Origin: Candidatus Aenigmatarchaeota archaeon
GTDB lineage: Archaea; Aenigmatarchaeota; Aenigmatarchaeia; CG10238-14
Length of the DNA: 9,845 nt
Direction of reading: 5' to 3'
Assembly (NCBI GenBank): GCA_025058005.1
Contig: JANXDN010000005.1
Span: forward strand, 2,581 to 12,425
In this document: positions 1-5,152 of the stretch, one piece after another
Layout of the letters: every line of letters starts with the position of its first letter
How positions within the stretch are numbered: position 1 is the stretch's first letter
Notes under the pieces: generated by a model
What the model was told of the DNA's origin: nothing
The model's input: the letters and a program-made list of their open reading frames with translations, nothing else
Databases searched by the model: none
Translations under genes and position numbers: made by a program

Positions 1-149
1 ATCATTGAGGAAGAATAACCTTCCTTTGCTAGATTTATCACTAATTTTTCAACTTCAGCCTTTTTATAGCTAACCCATCTTGGCACAGTTTTCATCGGCG
101 GTCTTTTAGAGCCAGACTTACCCTTCTTTCTTGCATGCATTCTAGCCAT
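1..149 (-). CDS. rps15: 30S ribosomal protein S15 (uS15), N-terminal part, cut by window edge
   Basis: Reading leftward from an ATG at 149 gives 49 codons that run off the window. The first residues, [18 protein letters not shown], followed by a [13 protein letters not shown] segment and [10 protein letters not shown], match the characteristic start of archaeal/eukaryotic S15, which carries a basic N-terminal extension absent from bacterial S15. The protein binds 16S rRNA in the central domain of the small subunit. It lies 51 nt downstream of the small membrane protein gene on the same strand, but probably has its own promoter: a TATA-like AATTATATA sits at 174-182, 25-33 nt before the ATG. 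A GGTG ribosome-site core lies 5 nt before the ATG. The gene is incomplete only because the window ends. Identification is firm. Confidence 0.93.
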   Translation of the reverse strand, partial: MARMHARKKGKSGSKRPPMKTVPRWVSYKKAEVEKLVINLAKEGYSSSM

Positions 150-173
150 TTTAACACCACAAATTATACTGCA

Positions 174-182
174 AAATTATAT
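174..182 (-). promoter_or_regulatory. TATA-like box of rps15
   Basis: On the minus strand TATATAATT lies 25-33 nt upstream of the S15 ATG. This is the spacing expected for an archaeal promoter giving a very short or absent leader. A second TATAAT-like stretch at 161-168 is closer to the gene. Assigned from position and composition only; the region is AT-rich. Confidence 0.4.
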
Positions 183-200
183 ACAGCAATATTTAAAAAT

Positions 201-437
201 TCATTTCGTCATATCCTCCACAATCCATAACACTATTAATGCTACTGCGGATAAAAATGAAAATAAAGCTCCCAACATGGCAAGGACAGCAAATACACCT
301 GTAGTTTTGAAAATAGAAAGACCTATTCCCAAGGACAACATAATAGAGCTTGCCAATAGTGATAAGATAATATAACCTTCTGCTTTTTCAAATTTATTTT
401 TGCTTTTCAGCATATCTAACACGCTTTTCAATCTCAC
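201..437 (-). CDS. Small hypothetical membrane protein, two predicted helices
   Basis: A 78-residue reading frame (GTG at 437) that I cannot assign to a family. A charged N-terminus (residues 1-20, rich in Lys) is followed by two hydrophobic stretches, about residues 21-42 and 47-73, separated by a short KTTG turn, and a short acidic tail ending EDMTK. This predicts a hairpin membrane protein with both ends on the same side. It overlaps the 3' end of bud32 by 44 bp on the same strand, so it is probably translated from the bud32 transcript. The start is uncertain: the ribosome-site core GGTG (rc of 440-443) sits 7 nt before an in-frame TTG at 431, better spaced than for the GTG at 437. The TTG start would give 76 residues. 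The overlap and hydrophobic pattern argue that it is real, but it could be lineage-specific. Confidence 0.6.
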   Translation of the reverse strand: MRLKSVLDMLKSKNKFEKAEGYIILSLLASSIMLSLGIGLSIFKTTGVFAVLAMLGALFSFLSAVALIVLWIVEDMTK

Positions 438-1020
438 CCACCTTTTCTATAACCTCTTTAGCATTCTTATATTCTTTTCTATAACCTTTTAAAATATTGC
501 TCCAGCAAACTTTTAACAATTTAAAATGTGTAGATTTAAAAGCTTCTTTTAATAGCTTCAAGTCCGTGCCATAGTCTTCTATTCTCTTAGAAAAATAACC
601 CAAACCAAAATCAATCAGATAGATATTTCCATCTTTTAAAATCATATTCGAAGTTGTTAAATCGCCGTGCACTATACCAACATTATGAAGCCTTCCTATT
701 ATTTCTCCCAACTGTTGACATATTTTTTTCACATTCCTAGGCGATTGTTGAAGATATTCTTTTAGCCTAACACCATCTACAAATTCCATTTGTATTTTGA
801 AATTTTGTTTATCTATGTCGATAACTGACGGGACATAAACACCATTTCTCTTCGCCTCAATTAATAATTTAGACTCTAAAGACGTCCTAAACCTTCTTAT
901 TTTTTCATCTATCTCATCAATTCTATATCCTTTTTTTATCCTTTCCTTAACTAGATACCCACCTTCCAAGTAAATAACAGCCTCTGCCCCCATTCTTTTA
1001 AACTTTTCCATTGGCGCCAT
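394..1020 (-). CDS. bud32: Bud32 / PRPK-type protein kinase of the KEOPS complex
   Basis: 208 residues, the usual size for a stand-alone archaeal Bud32 (in some archaea it is fused to Kae1). Kinase motifs appear in order: GAEA near residue 11, ATP-binding Lys in VKER (K25), a helix Glu in LLIEAKR (E55), the hinge MEFVDG (78-83), the catalytic loop HGDLTTSN (118-125, catalytic D120), and IDFGLG (136-141, metal-binding D137). It lacks the large C-lobe of ordinary kinases and ends in a basic tail RVRYAEKQK, as in the family. Within KEOPS, Bud32 acts mainly as an ATPase supporting Kae1 in making the t6A modification of ANN-decoding tRNAs. The ATG at 1020 is favoured because a TATA-like box lies 21-30 nt upstream, suggesting a leaderless mRNA; Met4 and Met10 are alternatives. 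No Kae1 gene is visible here. Confidence 0.93.
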   Translation of the reverse strand: MAPMEKFKRMGAEAVIYLEGGYLVKERIKKGYRIDEIDEKIRRFRTSLESKLLIEAKRNGVYVPSVIDIDKQNFKIQMEFVDGVRLKEYLQQSPRNVKKICQQLGEIIGRLHNVGIVHGDLTTSNMILKDGNIYLIDFGLGYFSKRIEDYGTDLKLLKEAFKSTHFKLLKVCWSNILKGYRKEYKNAKEVIEKVGEIEKRVRYAEKQK

Positions 1021-1040
1021 AAATATTTAAACTTGTTTTC

Positions 1041-1050
1041 AAATTTATAG
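1041..1050. promoter_or_regulatory. Shared divergent TATA-like element (bud32 / small Cys protein)
   Basis: AAATTTATAG read forward lies 23-32 nt before the ATG at 1073. Its reverse complement CTATAAATTT lies 21-30 nt before the bud32 ATG at 1020. Both distances suit a TATA box feeding leaderless transcripts. The start codons are only 52 bp apart, so a single element, or two overlapping ones, must serve both genes. A near-copy, AAATTTATGG, follows at 1051-1060. Confidence 0.5.
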
Positions 1051-1072
1051 AAATTTATGGTGTTGTGCTAAA

Positions 1073-1243
1073 ATGTGCGATTTAGAAAATGGTAGGATGT
1101 GCAAAAATTATAGCACATGTCCTACTTTGCTCTCAATCACACAAATAAATTACATGAATAGGACGCTTGATAATATTTTCAAAACTCTTGTTAGGATAGA
1201 GAAACAATTGGAGCAAATAAACAATGGTGGCAATCATAAATAA
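1073..1243 (+). CDS. Small cysteine-containing hypothetical protein (56 aa)
   Basis: An ATG at 1073 opens a 56-codon frame ending at TAA 1241-1243. The N-terminal third has three cysteines, at residues 2, 10 and 16 (MCDLENGRMCKNYSTCPTL), a spacing that could bind a metal or an Fe-S cluster if a partner supplies a fourth ligand. Residues 27-52 (NYMNRTLDNIF...VRIEKQLEQIN) look like an amphipathic or short coiled-coil helix, suggesting oligomerisation. I do not recognise the family. Support for a real gene is a well-placed TATA-like box (23-32 nt upstream), balanced amino-acid composition, and a fit between bud32 and the glycosyltransferase without overlap. It is 26 nt from the glycosyltransferase start and may be co-transcribed with it. 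An imperfect hairpin (1093-1124) within the frame is a reason for some caution. Confidence 0.55.
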   Translation: MCDLENGRMCKNYSTCPTLLSITQINYMNRTLDNIFKTLVRIEKQLEQINNGGNHK

Positions 1244-1269
1244 AACATTAATTTTCAATATTTTTTCTG

Positions 1270-2019
1270 ATGTTTGTGTCTCATGTAGTAATAATACCTG
1301 CCTTTAACGAAGAAAAAAATATCAAACAAGTTGTTGAAAGAACAAAAAATTTGGGTTATATTCCTTTAGTTGTGGACGACTATTCTTCTGATAGAACAAA
1401 TGAAATTGCAAAAGAAGCAGGAGCCATAGTTTTGAGGCATAAAAAAAACATGGGCAAAGGTGAAGGATTGAAAACTGCTTTTCTATACATAAAAAACAAC
1501 TTACCAACGGTGAAATATATTGCTATCTTGGATGCTGATTTGCAGTATATACCAGAAGATTTGCCAAAAATTTTCAAACCTTTAGAGCTTGACGAAGCCG
1601 ACTATGTAACAGGCTATAGAAATTGGAAAAAGGATGTGCCATTTAGACATAGATTAGGTAATTTTGTATGGAGAAACGCGTTCAACATATTATTTAATGT
1701 AAGGGTAAAAGATAGTAACTGTGGTTTTATAGCTATGAGTAGAGAAGCAATGCTCAAGCTTATAGATGCGACCAAGGGAGGTTATATAATAGAAAACATG
1801 ATGATGATAAAAGCCATGAAAGAAGGATTAAGAATAAAACAAGTTCCTGTCAAAGTTTATTACTATAGTGTTAGAGATATACCTACAGGTATGAGGTTTG
1901 TCTTAGGCAATTTTGTTTACATAATAGAAGAAGGTTTAAGGTATAGATACAATATAGACTTGAAGATCTACAAAGCCCTGGCAAAAATAAAAATTCTTTT
2001 TACCAAAGGAACCGATTAA
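1270..2019 (+). CDS. Family 2 glycosyltransferase, DPM1-like (polyprenyl-phosphate sugar transferase)
   Basis: 249 residues of a GT-A fold enzyme. Motifs: VIIPAFNEE (7-15) at the nucleotide-binding first strand, VVDDYSSD (34-41), NMGKGEGLKTA (60-70), the metal-binding LDADLQ (87-92), and DSNCGF (148-153) in the acceptor region. These match the DPM1/DPG-synthase-like branch, which transfers a sugar from a nucleotide donor to a polyprenyl (dolichyl) phosphate at the cytoplasmic membrane face; products feed N-glycosylation or surface glycan assembly. No C-terminal membrane helices are present, as in short DPM1-type enzymes, so it probably associates peripherally. The sugar cannot be read from the sequence. 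ATG 1270 is preferred to GTG 1276; an ATAAATAAAA box 25-34 nt upstream, overlapping the previous stop codon, could drive it separately. Confidence 0.88.
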   Translation: MFVSHVVIIPAFNEEKNIKQVVERTKNLGYIPLVVDDYSSDRTNEIAKEAGAIVLRHKKNMGKGEGLKTAFLYIKNNLPTVKYIAILDADLQYIPEDLPKIFKPLELDEADYVTGYRNWKKDVPFRHRLGNFVWRNAFNILFNVRVKDSNCGFIAMSREAMLKLIDATKGGYIIENMMMIKAMKEGLRIKQVPVKVYYYSVRDIPTGMRFVLGNFVYIIEEGLRYRYNIDLKIYKALAKIKILFTKGTD

Positions 2020-2080
2020 CACCTTATATTATTTTCTTTCAAAATTTGCTATTATATAAATTAAAACAGTTTTCTGTATA

Positions 2081-2094
2081 CTATAAAAATTTAA
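2081..2094 (+). promoter_or_regulatory. TATA-like box upstream of tRNA-Phe
   Basis: TATAAAAATTTAAA lies 28-41 nt before the first base of the mature tRNA. That allows initiation a few bases upstream of the tRNA 5' end, with RNase P trimming. Assigned from position alone in an AT-rich spacer (2020-2121) that otherwise holds only T-rich stretches after the glycosyltransferase stop, which may terminate its transcript. Confidence 0.45.
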
Positions 2095-2121
2095 ACGTCT
2101 TTTTCAAATTTATAACAGTGA

Positions 2122-2195
2122 GGGGTTGTAGCTCAGTCCGGGAGAGCACACGGCTGAAGCCCGTGGTGTCGCTGGTTCAAATCCGGCCAACCCCA
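2122..2195 (+). tRNA. tRNA-Phe (anticodon GAA)
   Basis: A complete cloverleaf can be folded by hand. The acceptor GGGGTTG (2122-2128) pairs with CAACCCC (2188-2194), with discriminator A at 2195. The D stem GCTC/GAGC encloses AGTCCGGGA (G18G19 present). The anticodon stem CACGG/CCGTG holds loop CTGAAGC, placing GAA at 2156-2158. The variable loop is GTGTC. The T stem GCTGG/CCGGC, with one T-G pair, holds TTCAAAT. There is no intron, and CCA is not encoded (the next bases are TCAAT), so it must be added after transcription. GAA reads UUU and UUC. Confidence 0.96.
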
Positions 2196-2269
2196 TCAAT
2201 AAAGTATTTTCGCATCAAAATGGAATCTTGTTTTAATAAAATTTTGAAGTGTGACAGCATAAAAAACAT

Positions 2270-2279
2270 TTTATTTAAA
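2270..2279 (+). promoter_or_regulatory. TATA-like box upstream of archaemetzincin
   Basis: TTTATTTAAA lies 30-39 nt before the inferred ATT start at 2309, predicting a short-leader transcript beginning around 2300. The rest of the spacer after the tRNA (2196-2308) shows no reading frame of note. Confidence 0.35.
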
Positions 2280-2297
2280 CAATCTAAATAATTAATT

Positions 2298-2305
2298 GGT
2301 GGTGG
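2298..2305 (+). promoter_or_regulatory. Ribosome-binding site deciding the archaemetzincin start
   Basis: GGTGGTGG contains two overlapping copies of the GGTG core used by other internal genes in this window. The first copy ends 7 nt, and the second 4 nt, before the in-frame ATT at 2309, within the spacing seen at trxB (5), grx (6) and trm11 (7, measured from GTG). No ATG, GTG or TTG is in frame near it. Confidence 0.5.
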
Positions 2306-2308
2306 AAA

Positions 2309-2806
2309 ATTCAACTCACTCTCTGTTATTTTGGTAAAGTTGACCCGGCTTTAATAGATTTTGTCAAAAAAAGTTTGAGATCAAAATTCAAAATACCTGT
2401 ATTGTTGGGGACAGAAATTAGACCACCAGAACAAAGTTTTAACAAGTTTAGGCAACAATATGAGGCTAACATAATATTAGATCATTTAGAAAAAAATTTT
2501 GATGAAAAAGTTTTGGCTATAACAGATAAAGACATTTATACTTCAGGGTTGAATTATGTTTTTGGTTTAGCAAAACTAAAAGGAAAAGCGGCTATTGTTT
2601 CTATATTTAGGCTGATGACGGCAGATAAAGAGCTTTTGAAAGAAAGGCTAATAAAAGAAACTATACACGAATTTGGTCATGTCCTTGGTTTACAACACTG
2701 CAAAGAAAAAGGATGTGTAATGAATTTTTCAAATAACATTAGAGATATTGATAATAAAACTACAGAATTTTGTCACATGTGCCAAATAGCCTTAGGTAAG
2801 CAATAG
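2309..2806 (+). CDS. amzA: Archaemetzincin (AmzA-type zinc metalloprotease), probable non-canonical start
   Basis: The C-terminal half carries the archaemetzincin signature: HEFGHVLGLQHC (zinc-binding and catalytic HExxHxxGxxH followed by Cys), then CX4C, CVM with the Met-turn, and a final CHMC. The four cysteines form the second, structural zinc site. The last spacing is 16 residues between Met and CHMC by my count. The substrate of this family is unknown; activity is that of a cytosolic zinc aminopeptidase or protease. The start is problematic. The first in-frame TTG (2375) would remove the first strand, yet homologous-looking sequence (QLTLCYFGKVDPALIDFVKKS) continues upstream. The frame is open from 2288, and the best candidate is ATT at 2309 behind a GGTG site, giving 165 residues, near the family size. 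pgk follows after 14 nt, suggesting co-transcription. Confidence 0.85.
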   Translation: MQLTLCYFGKVDPALIDFVKKSLRSKFKIPVLLGTEIRPPEQSFNKFRQQYEANIILDHLEKNFDEKVLAITDKDIYTSGLNYVFGLAKLKGKAAIVSIFRLMTADKELLKERLIKETIHEFGHVLGLQHCKEKGCVMNFSNNIRDIDNKTTEFCHMCQIALGKQ

Positions 2807-2820
2807 TCTGGTAGAGTTTT

Positions 2821-4023
2821 ATGAAATTCAAAACCTTAGACGATTTCGATTTCGAAAACAAAACAGTCATTTTAAGAGTAGATATAAATCTCCATTATGA
2901 TGAAAAAGCAAAAAAACTAGAAGTTTCTGATAGAATAATAGAGTCTGCAAAAACCATTAAAGAACTTTGTGACAAAAAAGCTAAAGTTGTAATATTAGCT
3001 CATCAAGGGAGAGAGGGTGAACCAGATTTTATTTCATTAAAAGAACATGCTAAACTTTTATCGAAATACGCAAAGATCAAAATAAAATTTGTAGATGATA
3101 TTGTCAACGAAAAGGCGATAAATGCTATAAAATCTTTAAAGGCAGGAGAAGCATTGCTGCTTGAAAATGTAAGATTTTTAGATGATGAGGAAATTGAAAA
3201 AACCCCAGAAGAGCATAGAAATAGTAGTTTAGTAAAAGCATTAACTCCATTAGCCGATGTGTTTGTTAATGATGCTTTTTCTGCTTCACATAGGTCGCAC
3301 TCGTCCATAGTCGGTTTTATCAGTTTACCACGTGTGGCAGGTAGACTAATGGAGAAGGAATTAAAATCCTTAGAAAAAGTAACAAATCCTGAAAGACCAA
3401 ACTTGTATGTTTTGGGTGGAGCAAAACCAGATGATTGCATAAAAATAATGGAGTTTGGTTTAGAAAAAGGGATAATAGATGAAGTGTTAGCAGGTGGTGT
3501 GTTAGGAGAACTTTTTCTCGTTGCACAAGGTTTTGAGTTGGGCGAAAAAACTGAAAATTTTTTGAAAGAGAAAAATTTTTTGAGTTTAGTTGACAAACTA
3601 GAATTTCTATTTAAAAAATACAATGAAAAAATATTTGTTCCTCTTGATGTTGCCGTAAATAAAAATGGAAAAAGAAAAGAAGTTGACGTTGTCGATTTAC
3701 CAAATAGTGAGATGATAATGGATATTGGCATGCAAACAATAAAATTATTTGAAGAAAGAATTCAAAAAGCAAAAACAATTGTAATGAAAGGTACTATGGG
3801 TGTTTATGAAGAAAATGGATTTGAAATAGGCACCAAAACTATTCTTCAGGCTATTATCAGATCTAAAGCTTTCAGCTTAATAGGAGGTGGCGATACTTCA
3901 GAAGCTATTAATAGATTAAATCTAAAAAAATCTGACTTTTCTTATGTAAGTTTAGCCGGCGGTGCTTTTATCAACTATCTTGCTGGCAAGAAATTACCTG
4001 GTGTCGAAATTCTTTTTAAATGA
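2821..4023 (+). CDS. pgk: Phosphoglycerate kinase
   Basis: A full-length 400-residue archaeal-type PGK, interconverting 1,3-bisphosphoglycerate + ADP and 3-phosphoglycerate + ATP in cytosolic glycolysis or gluconeogenesis. N-domain substrate motifs: RVDINLHYD (19-27), HQGREG (61-66), LLENVRF (113-119) and NDAFSASHRSHSS (150-162). Hinge and nucleotide-domain motifs: GGAKPDD (199-205), DIGMQT (301-306), KGTMGVYE (323-330, where many PGKs have a W-x-GP loop), GGGDTSEA (355-362) and the C-terminal LAGGAFINYLAGKKLPGVE (378-396). Both domains are complete, so the enzyme should be active. It sits 14 nt after archaemetzincin with no convincing ribosome site. Its last 49 bp are antisense to the end of the NAD kinase gene. 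Confidence 0.97.
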   Translation: MKFKTLDDFDFENKTVILRVDINLHYDEKAKKLEVSDRIIESAKTIKELCDKKAKVVILAHQGREGEPDFISLKEHAKLLSKYAKIKIKFVDDIVNEKAINAIKSLKAGEALLLENVRFLDDEEIEKTPEEHRNSSLVKALTPLADVFVNDAFSASHRSHSSIVGFISLPRVAGRLMEKELKSLEKVTNPERPNLYVLGGAKPDDCIKIMEFGLEKGIIDEVLAGGVLGELFLVAQGFELGEKTENFLKEKNFLSLVDKLEFLFKKYNEKIFVPLDVAVNKNGKRKEVDVVDLPNSEMIMDIGMQTIKLFEERIQKAKTIVMKGTMGVYEENGFEIGTKTILQAIIRSKAFSLIGGGDTSEAINRLNLKKSDFSYVSLAGGAFINYLAGKKLPGVEILFK

Positions 4024-4706
4024 TCATAAACTTTGATGAATTTTGCCCTCTCCTTTGATAAAAAAACTTTGAATTTATCTCCCGGATACAAATCTATAAA
4101 ATTTTCATCATTATCCCTTATTAGCCAACCTTCTTCTCTCAAAACCCTTACCACTATTTTGACGTTTTCTTTCAACACAAATCCTTTTAATCTAATGTTA
4201 TGGGGGTTGTTAAAAGCTATGCCTATACCTTTTCTGAAAGATTTGCCAACAACAGACATATAATAACCTGTTGAACCAAAAGGCGAAGCTATTATCAACC
4301 CATCGCCAATAACATTTTCTTGTTTAAGTGTATCTGCAGTAACAGAAAATCTTAAAGCCACGGTAGGTTTTTTATTATGTAGCTGTATTTCGTTTAATGC
4401 CAAGATTTTTTGTTTTTTGAATCTTGCTTCTACCTTTTTTTCTTCTTCAATAACATATTTACCTTGTTTTATCAAATCCAAAATAGTTTTTAATTGATTT
4501 ATTGTGTATTCACATTTTCTGCAAGTGCTGCTTGTCTTTAAAACTAATTTTGGCACAGAAGGATACAATCTTTCACTGAGTAATATAGTGCCGTCGCCTC
4601 CTATTGATATAATCATCTCTGGGTTTTCTTCAACTATTTTAAATCCAAGTGATTTGATTTTTCGAACAAGATTGATATTATTTTGAGCAACTATGGCAAC
4701 ATTCAT
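3975..4706 (-). CDS. nadK: NAD kinase (divergent archaeal form)
   Basis: Phosphorylates NAD to NADP with ATP. In the 243-residue product from ATG 4706, the phosphate-donor loop GGDGT is at 36-40, the Asn-Glu pair (LNEI) near 105, and the glycine-rich ribose-binding segment GDGLIIASPFGSTGYYMS at about 134-151, all in family order. Two oddities: the usual N-x-G-x-x-GFL stretch after GGDGT is not recognisable, and the same region carries a CxxC pair (STCRKCEY, C62 and C65). The N-terminal region before GGDGT is short. A TTG at 4712 would add two residues, but ATG 4706 is preferred because a T/A-rich box (4729-4738) lies 23-32 nt upstream. The last 15 codons overlap pgk head to head. Divergent from the DUF123 gene. 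Confidence 0.85.
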   Translation of the reverse strand: MNVAIVAQNNINLVRKIKSLGFKIVEENPEMIISIGGDGTILLSERLYPSVPKLVLKTSSTCRKCEYTINQLKTILDLIKQGKYVIEEEKKVEARFKKQKILALNEIQLHNKKPTVALRFSVTADTLKQENVIGDGLIIASPFGSTGYYMSVVGKSFRKGIGIAFNNPHNIRLKGFVLKENVKIVVRVLREEGWLIRDNDENFIDLYPGDKFKVFLSKERAKFIKVYDHLKRISTPGNFLPAR

Positions 4707-4728
4707 ATACAATAAAGATAATTGCTTG

Positions 4729-4738
4729 TTTTAAAAAA
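4729..4738 (-). promoter_or_regulatory. TATA-like box of the NAD kinase gene
   Basis: TTTTTTAAAA on the minus strand lies 23-32 nt before ATG 4706, implying a leaderless transcript. The 43-bp spacer to the divergent DUF123 start also holds GATAATT (4717-4723), 27-33 nt before ATG 4750, as a weaker candidate for the opposite direction. Confidence 0.4.
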
Positions 4739-4749
4739 TATTTTGATTA

Positions 4750-5115
4750 ATGAAAGGAACATACATACTCTTAATCTTCATAAAAAGAGGTGTACAAATA
4801 AGAATAGGTGCACTTGGAAAGATCTATTTTAAAAGAGGTTATTATTGCTATATTGGTTCAGCATTTGGTAAAACAATAACCATAGAAAAAAGAGTTGGAA
4901 GACATTTGAAGAGGGATAAAAAGTCAAAGTGGCACATAGACTATTTGTTAAAGAATAAAAATGTAAAAATAATAGATGTGATAACATTTCCAAACAAAAA
5001 GATTGAATGTAAAATCGCAAAAAATTTTTCTAAATATTTCAAGGGTGTAAAAAATTTTGGCTGCAGTGATTGTAAATGCAACACCCATTTATATCAGGTT
5101 TGCAAAAATTTTTGA
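4750..5115 (+). CDS. GIY-YIG-fold DUF123 protein (possible structure-specific nuclease)
   Basis: 121 residues, the whole length of a stand-alone DUF123 domain, a GIY-YIG nuclease relative common in archaea and sometimes fused to endonuclease III. Visible landmarks: MKGTYILLI at the N-terminus (the GxY strand), GYYCYIGSAFG (30-40, the YIG-like strand), the basic RHLKRDKKSKWHIDYLL (51-67) with the conserved Arg/His/Lys set, an acidic E86 in KKIECKIA that could bind metal, and the terminal Cys/His-rich FGCSDCKCNTHLY (103-115). A nuclease role, probably in repair, is inferred from the fold; the family's activity is poorly established. An endonuclease III gene without this domain lies about 3.9 kb downstream, so the pair may act together though unfused. 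The start is the only nearby ATG. Confidence 0.82.
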   Translation: MKGTYILLIFIKRGVQIRIGALGKIYFKRGYYCYIGSAFGKTITIEKRVGRHLKRDKKSKWHIDYLLKNKNVKIIDVITFPNKKIECKIAKNFSKYFKGVKNFGCSDCKCNTHLYQVCKNF

Positions 5116-5117
5116 AG

Positions 5118-5142
5118 ACAATATTTTTGTCAAAAATATTGT
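5118..5142. terminator. Perfect hairpin between convergent DUF123 and dehydrogenase genes
   Basis: ACAATATTTTT (5118-5128) and AAAAATATTGT (5132-5142) are exact reverse complements around a 3-nt loop GTC. The rightward strand continues into TTT, and the leftward RNA would have T-rich sequence within the stem. It lies in the 37-bp gap between two convergent stop codons, so it could end transcripts or protect RNA 3' ends from both directions. A 12-bp palindrome CAAAAATTTTTG (5103-5114) overlaps the DUF123 stop codon. Archaeal termination relies mainly on T tracts, so the role of the stem is inferred. Confidence 0.5.
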
Positions 5143-5152
5143 TTTGCATCAG

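Noticed and set aside
1036..2114. Shared 14-mer TTTTCAAATTTATA at 1036-1049 and 2101-2114
   Set aside because: In such AT-rich spacers a match of this size between promoter regions is plausible by chance or as a TATA-context similarity; no longer repeat surrounds it.
2046..2291. Open frame of 81 codons across the tRNA region
   Set aside because: Its middle is simply tRNA-Phe read as protein (the CSSVRESTRLKPVVSLVQIRPTPS-like pattern is typical of translated tRNA), and the flanks are AT-rich spacer.
2375..2377. TTG as start of archaemetzincin
   Set aside because: Family-like sequence continues at least 22 codons upstream in the same frame, and no ribosome site precedes this TTG.
3003..3731. 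242-codon open frame antisense to phosphoglycerate kinase
   Set aside because: The Ser/Phe/Asn-rich composition is that of an antisense shadow, and the opposite strand carries a complete PGK with all motifs.
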